Source: Drechmeria coniospora
Lineage: Eukaryota > Ascomycota > Sordariomycetes > Hypocreales > Ophiocordycipitaceae
Assembly (NCBI RefSeq): GCF_001625195.1
Contig: NC_054389.1
Coordinates: 11,590,520 to 11,654,519 of the forward strand
Direction of reading: 5' to 3'
DNA: 64,000 bases
Of the stretch, positions 21,646 to 33,604 are shown one piece after another. Position numbers and translations under genes: made by a program. Below the pieces are notes generated by a model that was not told where the DNA came from, did no database searches, and saw only the letters and a program-made list of their open reading frames with translations. Position 1 is the stretch's first letter, and each line of letters starts with the position of its first letter.

Positions 21646-23568
21646 TCAGTAGCCTTTGACGACGGTCACGGTGACTTCCAGGCCGCCGGCGGGCTTCGCG
21701 GTGACGCTCGGTTCGACGCGGACGTTGCGCTCGTCCATGAGCGACTTGTCCTTGAGCTCAAAGGAGAAGCGACCGACCCAGGCGGCCAGCAGACAGGCCA
21801 TCTCGGCCTTGGCGAAGCTCGAGCCGATGCAGCTCCGCGGCCCGTGGAGAAAGGTCATGAAGGCGTAGTTGCTCGAGGCGCCGCCGCTCGAGGCCCTCGG
21901 GCCGACCAGCCACCGTTCGGGCTTGAACTCGTGCGCGTCCGGGCCCCAGAGCTTGGGGTCGAGATTGTTGGCCCAGGGGACCATGATGACGATGGTGCCG
22001 CGCGGCACGAAGCGTCCCTGGAGGGTGGTGTCGCAGGTGGCGACGCGCAGCGTCTGGGCGACGGGCGGGCACATGCGAAGGACCTCGCAGCAGACGGCGT
22101 TGAGGTAAGGCAGGCCGTCGATGACGTCGCTCGTCACAGGCGCGTCGTCGTCGACCGACGGCAGGCTCTGGCGCACCTCGTCCCGCAGCCGGCTCTGCAC
22201 GGTCGGGAAGCGACAGAGCATGTAGACGGCCCAGGTCAGGGCCGAGGAGGTGGTCTCGTGGCCGGCGGAGAGCATGGTCAGCAGCTGGTCGACGAGGCTC
22301 TCGTCGGAGAAGGTGTCGCTCGCGAGGGCGACGGAGAGGATGTCTCGGGCGGCGGGCTCGTCGTCGGCCAGGCTCCGGCGCTTGCGGCGAATCATGTTCT
22401 CGCAGGCACGGCGGAGGCTGCGGGTCGAGGCGGCGACGATGCGGTTCTTGCGCAGGGGCAGGCCGGCGACGAGGCTCGCGGGGAGGAAGACGCGCAGGGC
22501 GATGAGCATGTTGTCCTCGGGCGAGGGGCGGAAGCCTTGGTAGCTGCGCGTCAGCGGGCCGTCGCCGTCGCGGACGGCGCCAAAGTCGAGGCCGGTGCCG
22601 GCGAGGCCGATGATGTCGAGGGTGACGCGCGAGGCCCAGAGGTCGACGTGCAGGTCGGCGCGGCCGGCGGCGCGACAGGCGTCGGTCATGGCGCGCGTGA
22701 CCTCGCGCGACTTGGCCCAGAAGAGGGGATAGAGGTCCTTGACGTGGCGGAAGGCGAAGGCGGGCATGAGGTTGCGGCGCTGGCGCCTGTGCTCGTCGCC
22801 CTCGACGGTCAGGACGCTCCAGCCGAGGGCAAAGGCGAGGTACTCGCGCAGAAAGCGCGGCTTCTCAAAGAGGTAGCTCTTGGTGACGAGAACCTCGGAG
22901 AGGGCCGCGGGGGAGGTGAGGACGACGAACTCGCGGTTGAAGAACCAGCGCACGCGGATGAGCCCGTCATTCTCGAACTCGGCAATCCTGCAGGCGAGGG
23001 CCGATATCGTGAGCGGCGGGCGGCGACGGCGGAGACGGGGGTCACCCGGAGGGGATCGAGAGGGAGGGGATAGAGAAGGAGGGGATCGAGAGGGACGGGG
23101 TCGAGAGGGACAGGGTCGAGAGGGACAGGGTCGAGAGGGACGGCATCGAGAGGGACGGCATCGAGAGGGACGGCATCGAGAGGGACGGCATCGAGAGGGA
23201 CGGCATCGAGAGGGACGGCATCGAGAGGGAGGCGAAGCGAGGCGGAAGGGGACGGGAGAGGTGCGCACCATCTGCGGGCGAGGACGCCGAGCCCGTACCG
23301 GTCAATGTCGAGGCCGTGTCCCAGCAGCCAGTGGCCGCCAGCCGGCTCGGGCAGACGGCGCAGGGGCGAGAGGACATGGGGGTAGAGAAAGGTCGAGTAC
23401 AGGGCCGCGGCGGAGAGGAGACAGAGGACGGCCAGGAGGAGGCGGGCGGGCGCGAGGGTGGCCAAGAAGTCGAGGAAAGTCGAGGAGAGTCGAGGAGAGC
23501 CAGCCGCGGCGGCGCAGGAGCAGCAGCGAGAGGCAGGCGGCGAGGAAGAGGCGCGCGGCCTTGTGCAT
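21646..23568 (-). CDS. cytochrome P450, exon 1 with apparent frameshift
   Basis: Exon 2 (22987-21646) holds nearly all of a microsomal P450: I-helix AGHETTSS, ExxR motif in CCEVLRMCPP, PERW in FKPERW, and the haem-binding loop FLHGPRSCIG with the Cys ligand. Exon 1 (23568-23269) has an ATG and hydrophobic anchor, then a proline-rich hinge and HWLLGHGLDIDRYGLGVLAR. The intron is 22988-23268 (281 bp, GTGCGC...CAG, phase 2). However, exon 1 is 300 bp and needs 290 to keep frame: three tandem 10-bp units (CTCTCCTCGA, CTCTCCTCGA, CTTTCCTCGA) sit inside it, and with one unit fewer the ATG frame reads straight into the conserved hinge. P450s are ER-anchored monooxygenases; substrate is unknown. It is either a recent pseudogene, an assembly error, or starts elsewhere. 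Confidence 0.88.
23049..23235. repeat. 15-bp minisatellite inside the P450 intron
   Basis: Six identical head-to-tail units CGGCATCGAGAGGGA at 23131-23230, preceded by about four variant units (CAGGG/CGGGG versions) from 23055. It fills most of the unusually long intron. Confidence 0.93.
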
Positions 23569-23689
23569 GGTTCCGGCGTGGGCAGGATGAAGCCGTCGTC
23601 GAAGGAGGGTGACGCGGCACAGGAGCGTACCCCGCAGTTGCACACATGCAACCCGGTACAGTACTCTGTACTCGGTATTTGCATAATAC

Positions 23690-24640
23690 AGCATCGCCAC
23701 AGCAGACGCACCTGTAATGCTTGCACCCAGCAGCACCGCCACAGCAGACGCACCCTGCACTTGCCAGGCATTGCAGCGCATGCACTCGGTACGTGGAAGA
23801 GGTGCCACCACAGCACGTGCCCTGTAATACTTGCAATCAGCACCACCACCACAGCACACGCACCCTGTACTTGCCAGGCACTGCAGCGCTTGCATTCGGT
23901 AGGCACTTGGAAGAGGCGCCACCACAGCACTTGCAACCTGCACTCAACTGTAACGCTTGCACTCAGCAGCACCACCACAGCACTCGCCCCCTGTACTTGC
24001 CAGGCACTGCAGCGCATGCACTCGATACATGGAACCACAGCACGTGCAACCTGTAATGCTTGCAATCAGCAGCACCACCACAGCACACGCACCCTGTACT
24101 TGCCAGGCGCTGCAGCGCATGCGCTCGGTACTTGAATGCGGTACCACGACAGCACATGCACCCTGTACTTGCATGCAGCAGCACCGCCGCAACACAGCAA
24201 CGCTGTACTCCGTACTTGCCAGTAATTACTACTAGGTCTAGTAGGCAATGTGCTGTACTTACCTGGCACTGCAGCGCATGCACTCCGTCCTTGAATGCGG
24301 CACGACAGCACACGCACACTGTAGTTGCATACTTGCAGCACCACGACAGCACAAGCACACTGTAATTGCATGATTGCAGCACCACGACAGCACACGCGCT
24401 CGGAAACCGGGTACCCGTACTCGCTTACTTGCAGCACCACGACAGCACATGTGCTCCGTACTTGCATGCAGCACCGCCACAGCACAGGCGCTCCGTACTT
24501 GCATACAGCACCACCACAGCGCACGCACGCACTCGGTACTTGCATACTGCACAAGTACTTACGGCACCACCACAGCACAAGCAGCCGCTGCAGCACTTGC
24601 ACGGCGAATCGATGTACGAAAAAAGGTACTCGTACATGCT
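23690..24640. repeat. degenerate tandem repeat, CAC/GTAC-rich
   Basis: A unit of about 100-127 bp containing CACCACCACAGCACACGCAC, TTGCCAGGCACTGCAGCGCA and a TGCACTCGGTAC end recurs at about 23761, 23871, 23998 and 24100, then in shorter forms built on GCACCACGACAGCACA to about 24640. No coding sequence; it lies between the P450 promoter side and the secreted-protein gene. Confidence 0.85.
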
Positions 24641-25004
24641 CGCACACGCTGGGCACATGCACATGCACTGCTGCTTCCGTTCATGTACACGGATTGGTCA
24701 TGTACGCGAATTATAGGACTCTGTGCGGACGGGCACATGGACTGCTACAAGCACTACATGTTGTGCTCGAATCGATGGCAACCCCCGTACGCCGGCGCTG
24801 GTATGTGTACTGCACCGTAAGTAATACTTGGTGTGCGCGCGGGGCCGGTGATACGCCGCCAGGACGGGCCGGCCCCGCTCGGGATCGGTTGGTGGGGTCG
24901 CGGCCGGTCCGGCGCTGCGGCTCGTCGCACGAGACACGATGGACGTGCCGCGGGTCATCCGGTACACTTGCGGCGCCACACCGTCCCCCCCTCGGTCCCG
25001 TCCT

Positions 25005-27028
25005 CTACGCCATATCTTCCCAGTCCCCGACGGTGACGTTGCCGGACCAGACAAACTGCTCCGTCGCGTTATACTTCACCCACTCGTCCACGTGGGAGTA
25101 CTTTGTCAGCTGGATCTTTCCCGACCCGTCGGCGCAGCGGGCATTGAGCGTGATGCCTAGAGTGACGGCGTGAGCGGCCGCTCGTGCGATGGGCAACGGG
25201 GCAGGTTACGTACCGTGGAAGCGCCACTGATCGCCGTCTCCGGGGATGGACATGAGATTGATGCTCGTGATGTCGCGAATGTCGACCTCGAGCGAGCCGA
25301 AGAGCGTGACGAGATCGAGGTTGTCGGTGATGACGGATCCCGCCTTCGGCCGGGCGACGAGGGGAACGGTCTTGAGGGTGCCCAAGGATAGGGCGATGAC
25401 GTCCCAGGTGCCACCGTCGGTGTGCAGCATATTGCTTCCGAGCTGGAACTCGACCTCCACCATGCGAACGGTCTGGCACCTGGGCGTGATGACCCACCAC
25501 TCGGGACGCACCTGGAGATAGGTAAAGGTCTCGGCCGGGCCCATTTCCAGTATGGGGCCGTGCCTCGAGTGATGATACTCGCCGGCGATGCTGCTGTAGA
25601 CCAAGCTCGCATTGCGGCCGCTGTCGACGCACTTGGCCTGTATGTAGGCCTCTGCGAACCGTCGTCAGCCGTCAGCTTCCGCACGCTCGGCATGGCGGGC
25701 TCGTCGTACCTTCGACCTTGAACGCGTCGTTGTGGATGCCGATGTAGTTGCCGCAATTTTCGACGGTGAGATTGACGCGAGTTATTTTATCGATGCTGAT
25801 GCTGGCGGTGCGGGGGCCGAGCCAACGGTCCAAGTCGAGCGTCGCCCAATTGTCGGTGCCGCTGTCCGGTTTCCAAGCAATCGCCTGAGGATAGGGACCG
25901 GCGAGGCCGGGCAAGGAGAGGCCGAGGCAATCCCAGGTGCCCTCGAGGAAGCCGGGAGCGAGCTTGATGCCGACCTTGACCTGCTCCAGCCTGTCGCACG
26001 TCCGCCTCGGCCGCGTCGCCCAATTCATCTCCCTTTCGCACGTCCTGTTCTGCTCGGCCGTGGGGGGGAGGGTGGCTGGTTCGGATCGTTTGTCGTGGGG
26101 CGGGTTTCCCCTATGTCTGATCCACGAGACGACGGCCAAACAGCCCAGGGGCAGGCAGCCGCGGCCGGGCGAGGGCGGAGCGGTCGGCGCCTCGGTCGTC
26201 GGCGCCCCGGGCCTCGACGGCCGTACAACCTCGCACCAGTCTTCATCCTCCCACTCCTCCTCCGCTTGGCTCAAGGACCGAGAGGGGGGGTCTCCGGGAA
26301 CGGTGTACTCGTCCGAGACCATGAAGCGTGCAAACTCGAGGAGGTTGTCGGCCATGGCCACGGTGTTGACGCCGTTGCGCCAGAAATATTGGAACGTCAA
26401 GGGCGGTAGCATGTCGCTCGCACGCATGGACTGCGTCTGCACCACGGTGGCGACCCAGCCGGGGAACCTCCCCGACTCCAAGATGAGGGTGCCGTAGGAA
26501 TGCTCACGAAAGGCCATGAACAAGGTGCCGTGCAGTCCCCTCCAGTCCAGGCCCTCCGGGTTCACCAGCACGACCTTGATGCCGTTCAGCTTGAAGGCCG
26601 CAACGATTTCATCATCGACCGCGGCGGGATCGTCGATTATGACTTGTCTGATGCCATGCTGATACAGACCCACGATGAGCGTGTTCGTGAAGGCCATCCT
26701 CCCGTTTGGACCCATCGGCAGGTTGGCGCGGCTGAGCCGTCTGCCGAACGAGAAGCCCGAGGTGATCTCGTTCCACTCGGTGATTCCGGCGGCTGGTGGG
26801 CGACGCGTGTTAGCCTTGGGCCCTCGGTCGAGGTCGGCGGCGGGAAGGATTACCCTGCAGGCTCACCCTCCCGTACTGGGTGCCGCGCAGATCGAGATCA
26901 TAATTATGGCTGGTGCTGGGCAGATCGGCACCCTGCATCGCCGGTGCCGGCGTCGACGACGCTTCATTCTCGTCGGCCGCTAGCGTCACGGCGACGAGGC
27001 ACGGCAGGAGGAACTTCCAGTGGCGCAT
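25005..27028 (-). CDS. secreted protein of unknown function, 615 aa, with two related C-terminal modules
   Basis: Four exons join in phase: 27028-26854, 26792-25710, 25651-25214 and 25156-25005; introns are 61, 58 and 57 bp with GT...AG ends and CTAAC/CTGAC branch sites. The first 18 residues (MRHWKFLLPCLVAVTLAA) are a signal peptide. The N-terminal half is unrecognised; a Pro/Thr-rich linker follows near residues 240-270. The C-terminal half contains two similar blocks, each with a GTWD core followed by (S/T)I(S/N)-type strands, an Asp/Gly-rich turn, and an ARC-AD or AKC-VD cysteine strand, suggesting duplicated beta-sandwich (PLAT-like) modules. Secreted proteins with such modules are frequent in insect-associated fungi, some as parts of enterotoxin-like proteins, but I see no ADP-ribosyltransferase motif here and assign no activity. 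Confidence 0.8.
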
Positions 27029-27189
27029 GGCGAGCAGGCGGCGGCGCGGGGAGCCGGCGGGAAGAAAAGGATAGGATGAGGCGGCGGTGAGGTCGAGGCG
27101 CACGAGCGACCGGTCGATGCTGGAGTAAATATAAGCAAGCACCTGGCCGCACGCCGTCCGGGTCCGGGGCGACGGGGCGGAACGGGCGA

Positions 27190-30100
27190 CGGCGGACGGT
27201 ACGTACAGTACTTGCCGTGCGAGCGCTGTGCTGCACTTACTTAAGTCAGTACCTAGTAATAATAAGTAATAATACTGCAAGTACTTGCACCTACTGTACT
27301 TACTGTACTTGGTTACAGAGAGTGGCCGGGAGGTCGGTACCTCCTGCGCCCGAGTACATGGAGGGCCGCCAACTTTTCGCGGCCACGCAAGTACAGGTGC
27401 TTGCGTGGTACAAGTTCCGTGGTCGGCCCGGCGTGACAGCACAAATGGTGGAAAAGTGGACGGCCATTTCACGCGAAGCACTAGGCTTCGTCTACGGACA
27501 AGGGAACGCCTGCCGGCGCCTCAGCTTGTGCTTGCGTTATGCAAACCCTCTCGACGCAAGGGCACAGCACGACGCTGGCGGGCAAGGACGGAGTTTGGCA
27601 CGCGCAAGTGGGTGCTTGTCGTGGCGCCGATGGGTTGTCATTGTCATGACCGTCCCAAGACTTGGCCACAATAGGCATGGTGGCCTGGAAAATCAGCGTT
27701 CGGGGGCCTATAGTGGTGTCAGTTAAGCACAACCATTACCACTCACTTGAGCTGTACGGAGTATTAATAAGTGCAGTACTTGCACAAGAGTGCTTTGTCA
27801 TGACATGGAATTCACCGGATGCCCCGAGGACCTGAGTGCACATGGTGTGCAATCTGCAATACCGTACGGAGTACTGTACTTGCACTGCACGCGCTGAAGT
27901 TGCACTGTACATGTAGTTGTGCCGCAAGTGTGTAGGGGGAACGGAGCACTTGTAATCACACTTACCGTACAGTAAGTAATAACACAGTAGCACAGTACAG
28001 TACAGCCGCTTACTTGCAGTGCACGTATTTGCAACTACAGTATGTATTACCTAGTACGTAATTACGGATTGCGTGCGGCGTATTATTACCGAGTACTTTT
28101 AAGCACACAAGTACTCCGTACGTCTACAACCACATTTATGTGCAACTTGGTTGTGTTTGTACTCTGAGAACGCTGAAAATTACGTACACGCAGTCGCCGC
28201 ATGACATTGCCGTGGTGCAACCAGTACGGAGACGGCACTGCTGCGATGCGCCACAGGCATTAGAGCGTGCATTCCTAGGTTAGTATACAGCAAGTACAGG
28301 TTCCAGTAATATTACGGTGGCGGCGCGTGGATGAATGGTGCTCCGTTCAAGCGTGGCTCTCACCCAACGGGCAGTGCTTTCTCACAAGTGCATTCTCGCC
28401 GGCACATGCATGCAGTCAGCACATGCACTCGCACTGCCGATTGTGGCCAGCAGTGCCCTCGTACTTTTCCACAGCACCCGCTAGGGCACAGCACAGCTCC
28501 TACAAGCAACTGTACTTGCGCAGCAAAAAGGACTGCCACCCGAGCAGCACCCAGGACATGCATCCCCGTACCTACTTGCAGCGCCCGCCAGGTAGGGGCG
28601 GCCATGGAACCAATTCGGCACCGTTCGGGCTCAGGCGGTCCGCCCGTGTCCCGCGGCTGAAGCATGGCATCCTCACGACATAAGCAGGTCGACGAGCACA
28701 GAGCACTCCGGACTCACGGGGCCTAGTACTTACTGTAGGCGGTACTAGCACGTGGACAAGCATGGTTGGGGTACTCGCTTGCGCATGCACTTGCTGTGCT
28801 TTGTTGCGCTCAGCTCCGCACTTGTAGTGATTATTACAAGCACAGTACGTACACGTACACGCGCACACCTACCAGTACACGCACGAGTAATTACATGCTC
28901 TTATCTCGGTAGGTACTTGGGCATTTCTCCAACGTTTTCCGCGCAAGTACTATTGCCAGGTTAGTACTCCGTACGCAAGCAATACAGTAGGCACGCTGGT
29001 GCAAGTACGTTGTTACTTATACTCCGTAGCAAAGCTGTATTAAAGCGACAAGAAAACCCGCCTGCTGCACTCCGTACTTGTCCTTGCGCCTACTTGCCCT
29101 CCGAGCCTACTGTACAGGTACACCTAGCGCCTGGGAGAAGGGGACGCTACTCCGTACTTGTACACCCACTTGTATTCATCAGGACTTGCAACTATCAATA
29201 ATTGCAGCGCATGTGCATGTGCATCCGCCTACAGCACAGTACGCTGCGTATATCATCACCTGCAGCACCCACTCGCGCAACTACATGTGCTTGCTTGTGC
29301 TTGTGCTTGTGCAAGTAAGCATTACATGCAAGTTCTACATATCTGTACGGAGCACGAAGCAATACAACTACTGTGCTAGGTGGTTGTACATGTGCAGATA
29401 CTTGCAAGTAATTATTAGATGGCACAAGCATTAATACGTCTTGCACGCCGTCGACGATTCGTAGCCCCAGGACCCCTGCGCACTCCAGTAATTGCTAGCA
29501 TTAATACCGCTGCGCGGCACTTTGCACCTGCGCGTGCCCGTCTACACCTGCGTGCGCCTTCGGCAGCCGCTCCGCCCTTGCTCGTCGCCAAGCACCGAGT
29601 TCGGAACGCCGATGGACGCTTGCCAACGTGGGGATGCTGGAAATTGCCTGCCATTGCGTGCATCTCGCCGCGCCGGCTACCAGGTCCGCCCACCGCTCGT
29701 CCTTGCCGCCGCATGTGCTTGCTTCATGTGCCTGTGCAAGCAAGCAAGCACGAGAATTGGCAGCACACCCATTACTGTACTCACTCGCACAGGTGCAACG
29801 CTGTAGGTGCTTGTGGTTGCAAGTACTTGCCGTTCATTGTCAGCAGTGGTCAACATTCTCTCCGTGCCATTTTCGGCACACCTACCGCCGTGCACCGATG
29901 CGCATGCATGCAAAGTGTAGGTGTACTGTAATTAATGCCGGACAACCAGCAGGCCGAATCCGTGCATGGCAGCTAATAATGATGCCTGTGATTGCTCCGT
30001 GCAGGGCAGTGTCTGTGCACCTGGCAAGCAAGTAATGCAGTACAGTACTCTCTCTACTTGTTCGCGTACAGTCACTTGACAAAAGTGACGATTCAGGTTT

Positions 30101-31450
30101 GGTAGCGCTACTCCCACAAATTGAATCGGCATTTTTGCCACCCCACCGCAGTTGTACGCATGTGCTGTAGGTACTAATTACAGTACCTAGAAGGTACTAG
30201 GTACCGAGTAAGTGTACTGTAAGTAGGTACCCAGTACTCCGTACTGTAGGTGCCGAGTACGGAGCGCTTGCAGATGCTTTCTCGACAGTCCACTGCTAGT
30301 GAACGCATCCTTGCCTTCATCCGCACCGTACCGAAGACCCTGCCAGTCGGCAGCAATTGCACCGAGGACATGTACGTGCATGCGGCAACTTGTCATATTA
30401 TCAACATGTCACGAATGATGGCAGGTGAGTTCCAAGCACGGAGTGCAGAGTAATACAACGTACGTACTTGCTGTACATGTACAGAGTACTTGCAGCTATA
30501 CCGCACAGTAAGTGCCGTAATTTAGCCATGTGTGGGACCGACGGGCCCAGAGGCGAGTGCTTTTGCAAACACTGGTACCGTGTGCGGTATTACAGTACTG
30601 TACAACGTACAGCTACATGTACGGAGTAATACTGCAAGTACAACCACGGAATACTCCGTTACGGATATTACTTATTACTGCACATGTACTTACGGTGCAG
30701 TATGTACTGCAGGTGCTTAGCTGCGAGTACAACTGGGTGCAGGGCCTGACGTTCGTGCTCTGTACTCCGTGATGTTTGCAATTTTCCAAGGACCTCCCTG
30801 TACTGTGCTTACAGTTCCTGCAGGTCAAGGCATGATACCTCGCCGTCGCCTTTTTATTGTTTTGTCAAGGCACCCGCTGCCGTTGCAGAGTACTGTAGTT
30901 GTACTAGTAATATATAGTTGATGCTCGTACTCCGTGCCCGTACCAGTCCTTGTGCACCTTCGCTCCCGTGCCGAGTGCCAGACGTTAGAGTCTGACCTTA
31001 CAGGTGCATGCGAGAGGCTTGGTATGTCAAACGGGCTGTTCCTTGTCCGAGTTGCTTGCACACCTAACAAGTACAAGTAATTGCTGCACTTTAAGCAAGT
31101 ACTAGGTTAGTAGCGTTTGTACTGTACTCATGCACTGTACGTATTGGTGAGCCACTGGCAAGTCCGGCACGTGATGCTCTTGCTGCTGCGCCCAATACGC
31201 CGACAAGTTATAAGGGGGGAACCACGGGCAATACAGGCAATAGGCACGTCATGCTCCTACTCGTACGCTCAATAAACACGCCGACAAGTCATCTTGATAC
31301 AGAGTACGGAGCATAACTTGTAGGGGGCAACCACGGCAATCCTGGCACGTCATGCTCATACTCGTACGCCCAATAAGCACGCCGACAAGTGATGATCCAG
31401 AGTACGGAGTACTTGTAACCAGCAATTCTGGCACGTGATGCTCCGCATGC
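27190..31450. repeat. gene-free GTAC/TACGGAGTA-rich tract
   Basis: Over 4 kb with no convincing gene. It is dense in GTAC, ACTTGCA and the motif TACGGAGTAC (or GTACTCCGTA), for example at 27763, 27866, 28097, 29150, 30240 and 31300, which are rare inside the genes. A 63-bp near-duplicated stretch with CACGTCATGCTC and CAATAAACACGCCGACAAGT occurs at 31180-31440. Confidence 0.75.
30065..30153. repeat. dispersed about 90-bp hairpin repeat, copy 1
   Basis: Similar to 33513-33604 over its length (shared CGTACA, GACAAAA, TTTTGGTAGCGC or TTTGGTAGCGC, TGAATCG, TTTTTGCCACC). CAAAAGTGACGATTCA near its left end is an imperfect inverted match to TGAATCGGCATTTTTG near its right end, so the repeat can fold. 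Confidence 0.8.
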
Positions 31451-31672
31451 AGCCGTCGCCGTGCTTCTCGCCGTGCCTCAGGCCGTCACCAGCCTGCCAC
31501 CCGGTGCCCCACCATGCCTACTGCCGCTCTTCACCGACACCAGCATCGACGGGCAACCTCCAAGCTTGAGCTGAGCAAGCTCCGACCTTTTCGTCCACCG
31601 CATCCACGCACCGTCATGGTCGGCCTGGACATGCTTCCCGACGCACGCAGGTGAAGAAACCACCCGCGTTCC

Positions 31673-33310
31673 ATGGCCATGGCGTCGCGGCACCAACAGT
31701 CGGCCGCCGCCGCCGCCGCCGCCGAGCCCCCGGTGACGGTCAGAGGAGACGCCGCGGACCCGTCCGCCTCTCGCCTCGCGCAGGCGGCTCGAGACGCAGA
31801 GTTCCGGCAGCTCTACCGCGAGGCGCCCGACTTCAAGGAGTTGAGTCGACGCGATCCCGCCTTCGCCGCCGTGTACGCACCCGCCGGCCCGTCCCTGCCG
31901 CTCGCCGGCCCTTTTCGACGCTGACGGTGCCCTTTTCCCGCCTGCAGCGCTCGAGGGCGCGAGCTGGACTTTGACGATGCCGAGTCGGTCGTGCAGCTGA
32001 CCAAGACGCTGCTCGCCCTCGACTTTGGCCTCCGCATCGAGCTGCCGCGCGACAGGCTCTGCCCTCCCGTAGGTGGAAGCCCCCCGACGGTGCGGAAGCA
32101 TGCTCACGCGACAAAAGGTCCCCAACAGGCACAACTACGTCCTCTGGCTCAAGGGCTTGCTCGACACGTCCTCGTACGACGCGCCGGGCCGTCCGCTCGT
32201 CGGCGTCGACGTCGGCACCGGCGCGAGCTGCATCTACCCTCTGCTGGCCTGCGCGCAGCGGCCGTGGTCCTTCATCGCCACAGGTGAGAGCACGCACGCA
32301 CCGGAGCGCCCCGAGGCCGCGGCTGGCTGACCGTCGGCGCCCGTCCAGAGGTCGACGCCGAGAGCGCGAGGTGGGCGAGGCGCAACGTCGAGAGCAACGA
32401 CCTCGCCGGCCGGATCCGCGTCGTCGAGCGCGCCGCCGACGACGCCCTGCTCCCCCTCGACGACCTCGGCCTCGGCGCCGTCGACTTTTGCATGACGAAC
32501 CCGCCCTTTTACGCCTCCGAGGCGGCCATGCGCGCGAGCGCCGAGAAAAAGGCCCGTCCGCCCCACGCCGTCTGCACCGGCGCGACGACGGAGATGGTGA
32601 CGGACGGCGGCGAGCTCGGCTTCGTCGGCCGCATCCTCGACGAGTCCCTCGCCCTGCGCGGCCGCGTCCGCTGGTACAGCGCGATGCTCGGCTTCCTCTC
32701 GAGCGCCGTCGACCTCGTCGCGAGGCTCGGCCGCGAGGGCGTCGCCAACTTTGCCGTCGCCGAGCTCGTCCAGGGGAGCAAGACGCGGCGGTGGGTCGTC
32801 GCCTGGAGCTTCGGGCCCATGCGCCCGGCCCAGCACGTCGCCCGCGGCACCAAGGCCGGCTCGGCCAAGGGCGGCAGCATCCTCCCGGCGGCGACGGAGT
32901 TCGAAACGACGGTGCCGACGCCGGCGAGCGTCGGCGCCTTTGCCCGACGGCTCCGCGACACCATCGGCGCCCTGCATCTCCTGTCGTGGCGGTGGGACGA
33001 GGAAGCGATGCGAGGCCACGGCCGCGCCGTCGACAGGGTCTGGGCCCGCGCCTGGCGGCGCAAGAGGAAGCGCGAGACCGAGGGGGTGCCGGCGGGCGGC
33101 CGAGGGGAGGCGGCCGAGGAGGACGAGGCGAGGTGCAGCTTTGGATTCATGGTCGAGGTGCGCGTCGCCGTCGACGCCGTCGCCGTGCGCTGCCGGTGGG
33201 TCGAGGGCTTCGACGCCGTGACCTTTGAGAGCTTCCAGGGCTTCCTCAAGGCGTCGGTCGCTTCCGCCCTCGAAGCCGACGCACCGCGAACGAGGCGAGC
33301 CGAGACTTGA
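31673..33310 (+). CDS. METTL16-type RNA N6-adenosine methyltransferase, 482 aa
   Basis: Four exons in phase: 31673-31872, 31948-32068, 32118-32283 and 32349-33310 (introns 75, 49 and 65 bp; the second ends in AAG rather than CAG/TAG). The protein shows the family signature CPPVPNRHNYVLWLKGLLD across exons 2-3, an S-adenosylmethionine-binding motif GVDVGTGASCIYPL, and the catalytic motif TNPPFY near residue 210, the NPPF tetrapeptide of N6-adenine methyltransferases in the METTL16/YbiN (Methyltransf_10) family. Human METTL16 methylates U6 snRNA and a hairpin in MAT2A mRNA; a U6 role is inferred here. The C-terminal third is variable and basic. A second ATG two codons in (31679) could also be the start. 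Extremely GC-rich. Confidence 0.92.
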
Positions 33311-33512
33311 TGGCGGGCAGCCGTCCGTCTGCAGGGCGCCACGTCGCATCCTTGCCGACGTCGCACCCCGTCTTCGCCCCTCCGCTCGGCGCCGCGGCGA
33401 GCTGCTTCGACGGTCGCCACCGCCAACTGCCGCGCCGTCGTGTTGTGCCATTTTACCGCAAGCTCACGAGTGGCTGCAGGGGCCCAAGGGTGCATCCGCC
33501 CAGCGGCACGGT

Positions 33513-33604
33513 CGTACAATTACTAGACAAAATTGACGCCTCAATTTTGGTAGCGCCACCACTACAAGATGAATCGACACTTTTGTCACCCCCCCCCCCG
33601 GTTG
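33513..33604. repeat. dispersed about 90-bp hairpin repeat, copy 2
   Basis: Partner of 30065-30153, 3.4 kb away on the other side of the METTL16 gene; ends in an 11-C run. The fold is less perfect than in copy 1. Confidence 0.8.

Noticed and set aside
21580..23073. 497-codon frame opposite the P450 gene
   Set aside because: Antisense shadow of the P450 exon; Gly/Ala/Glu composition mirrors its codon bias.
25005..27028. heat-labile enterotoxin-like A subunit
   Set aside because: No ADP-ribosyltransferase motif seen in the N-terminal half; only the C-terminal modules recall accessory parts of such proteins.
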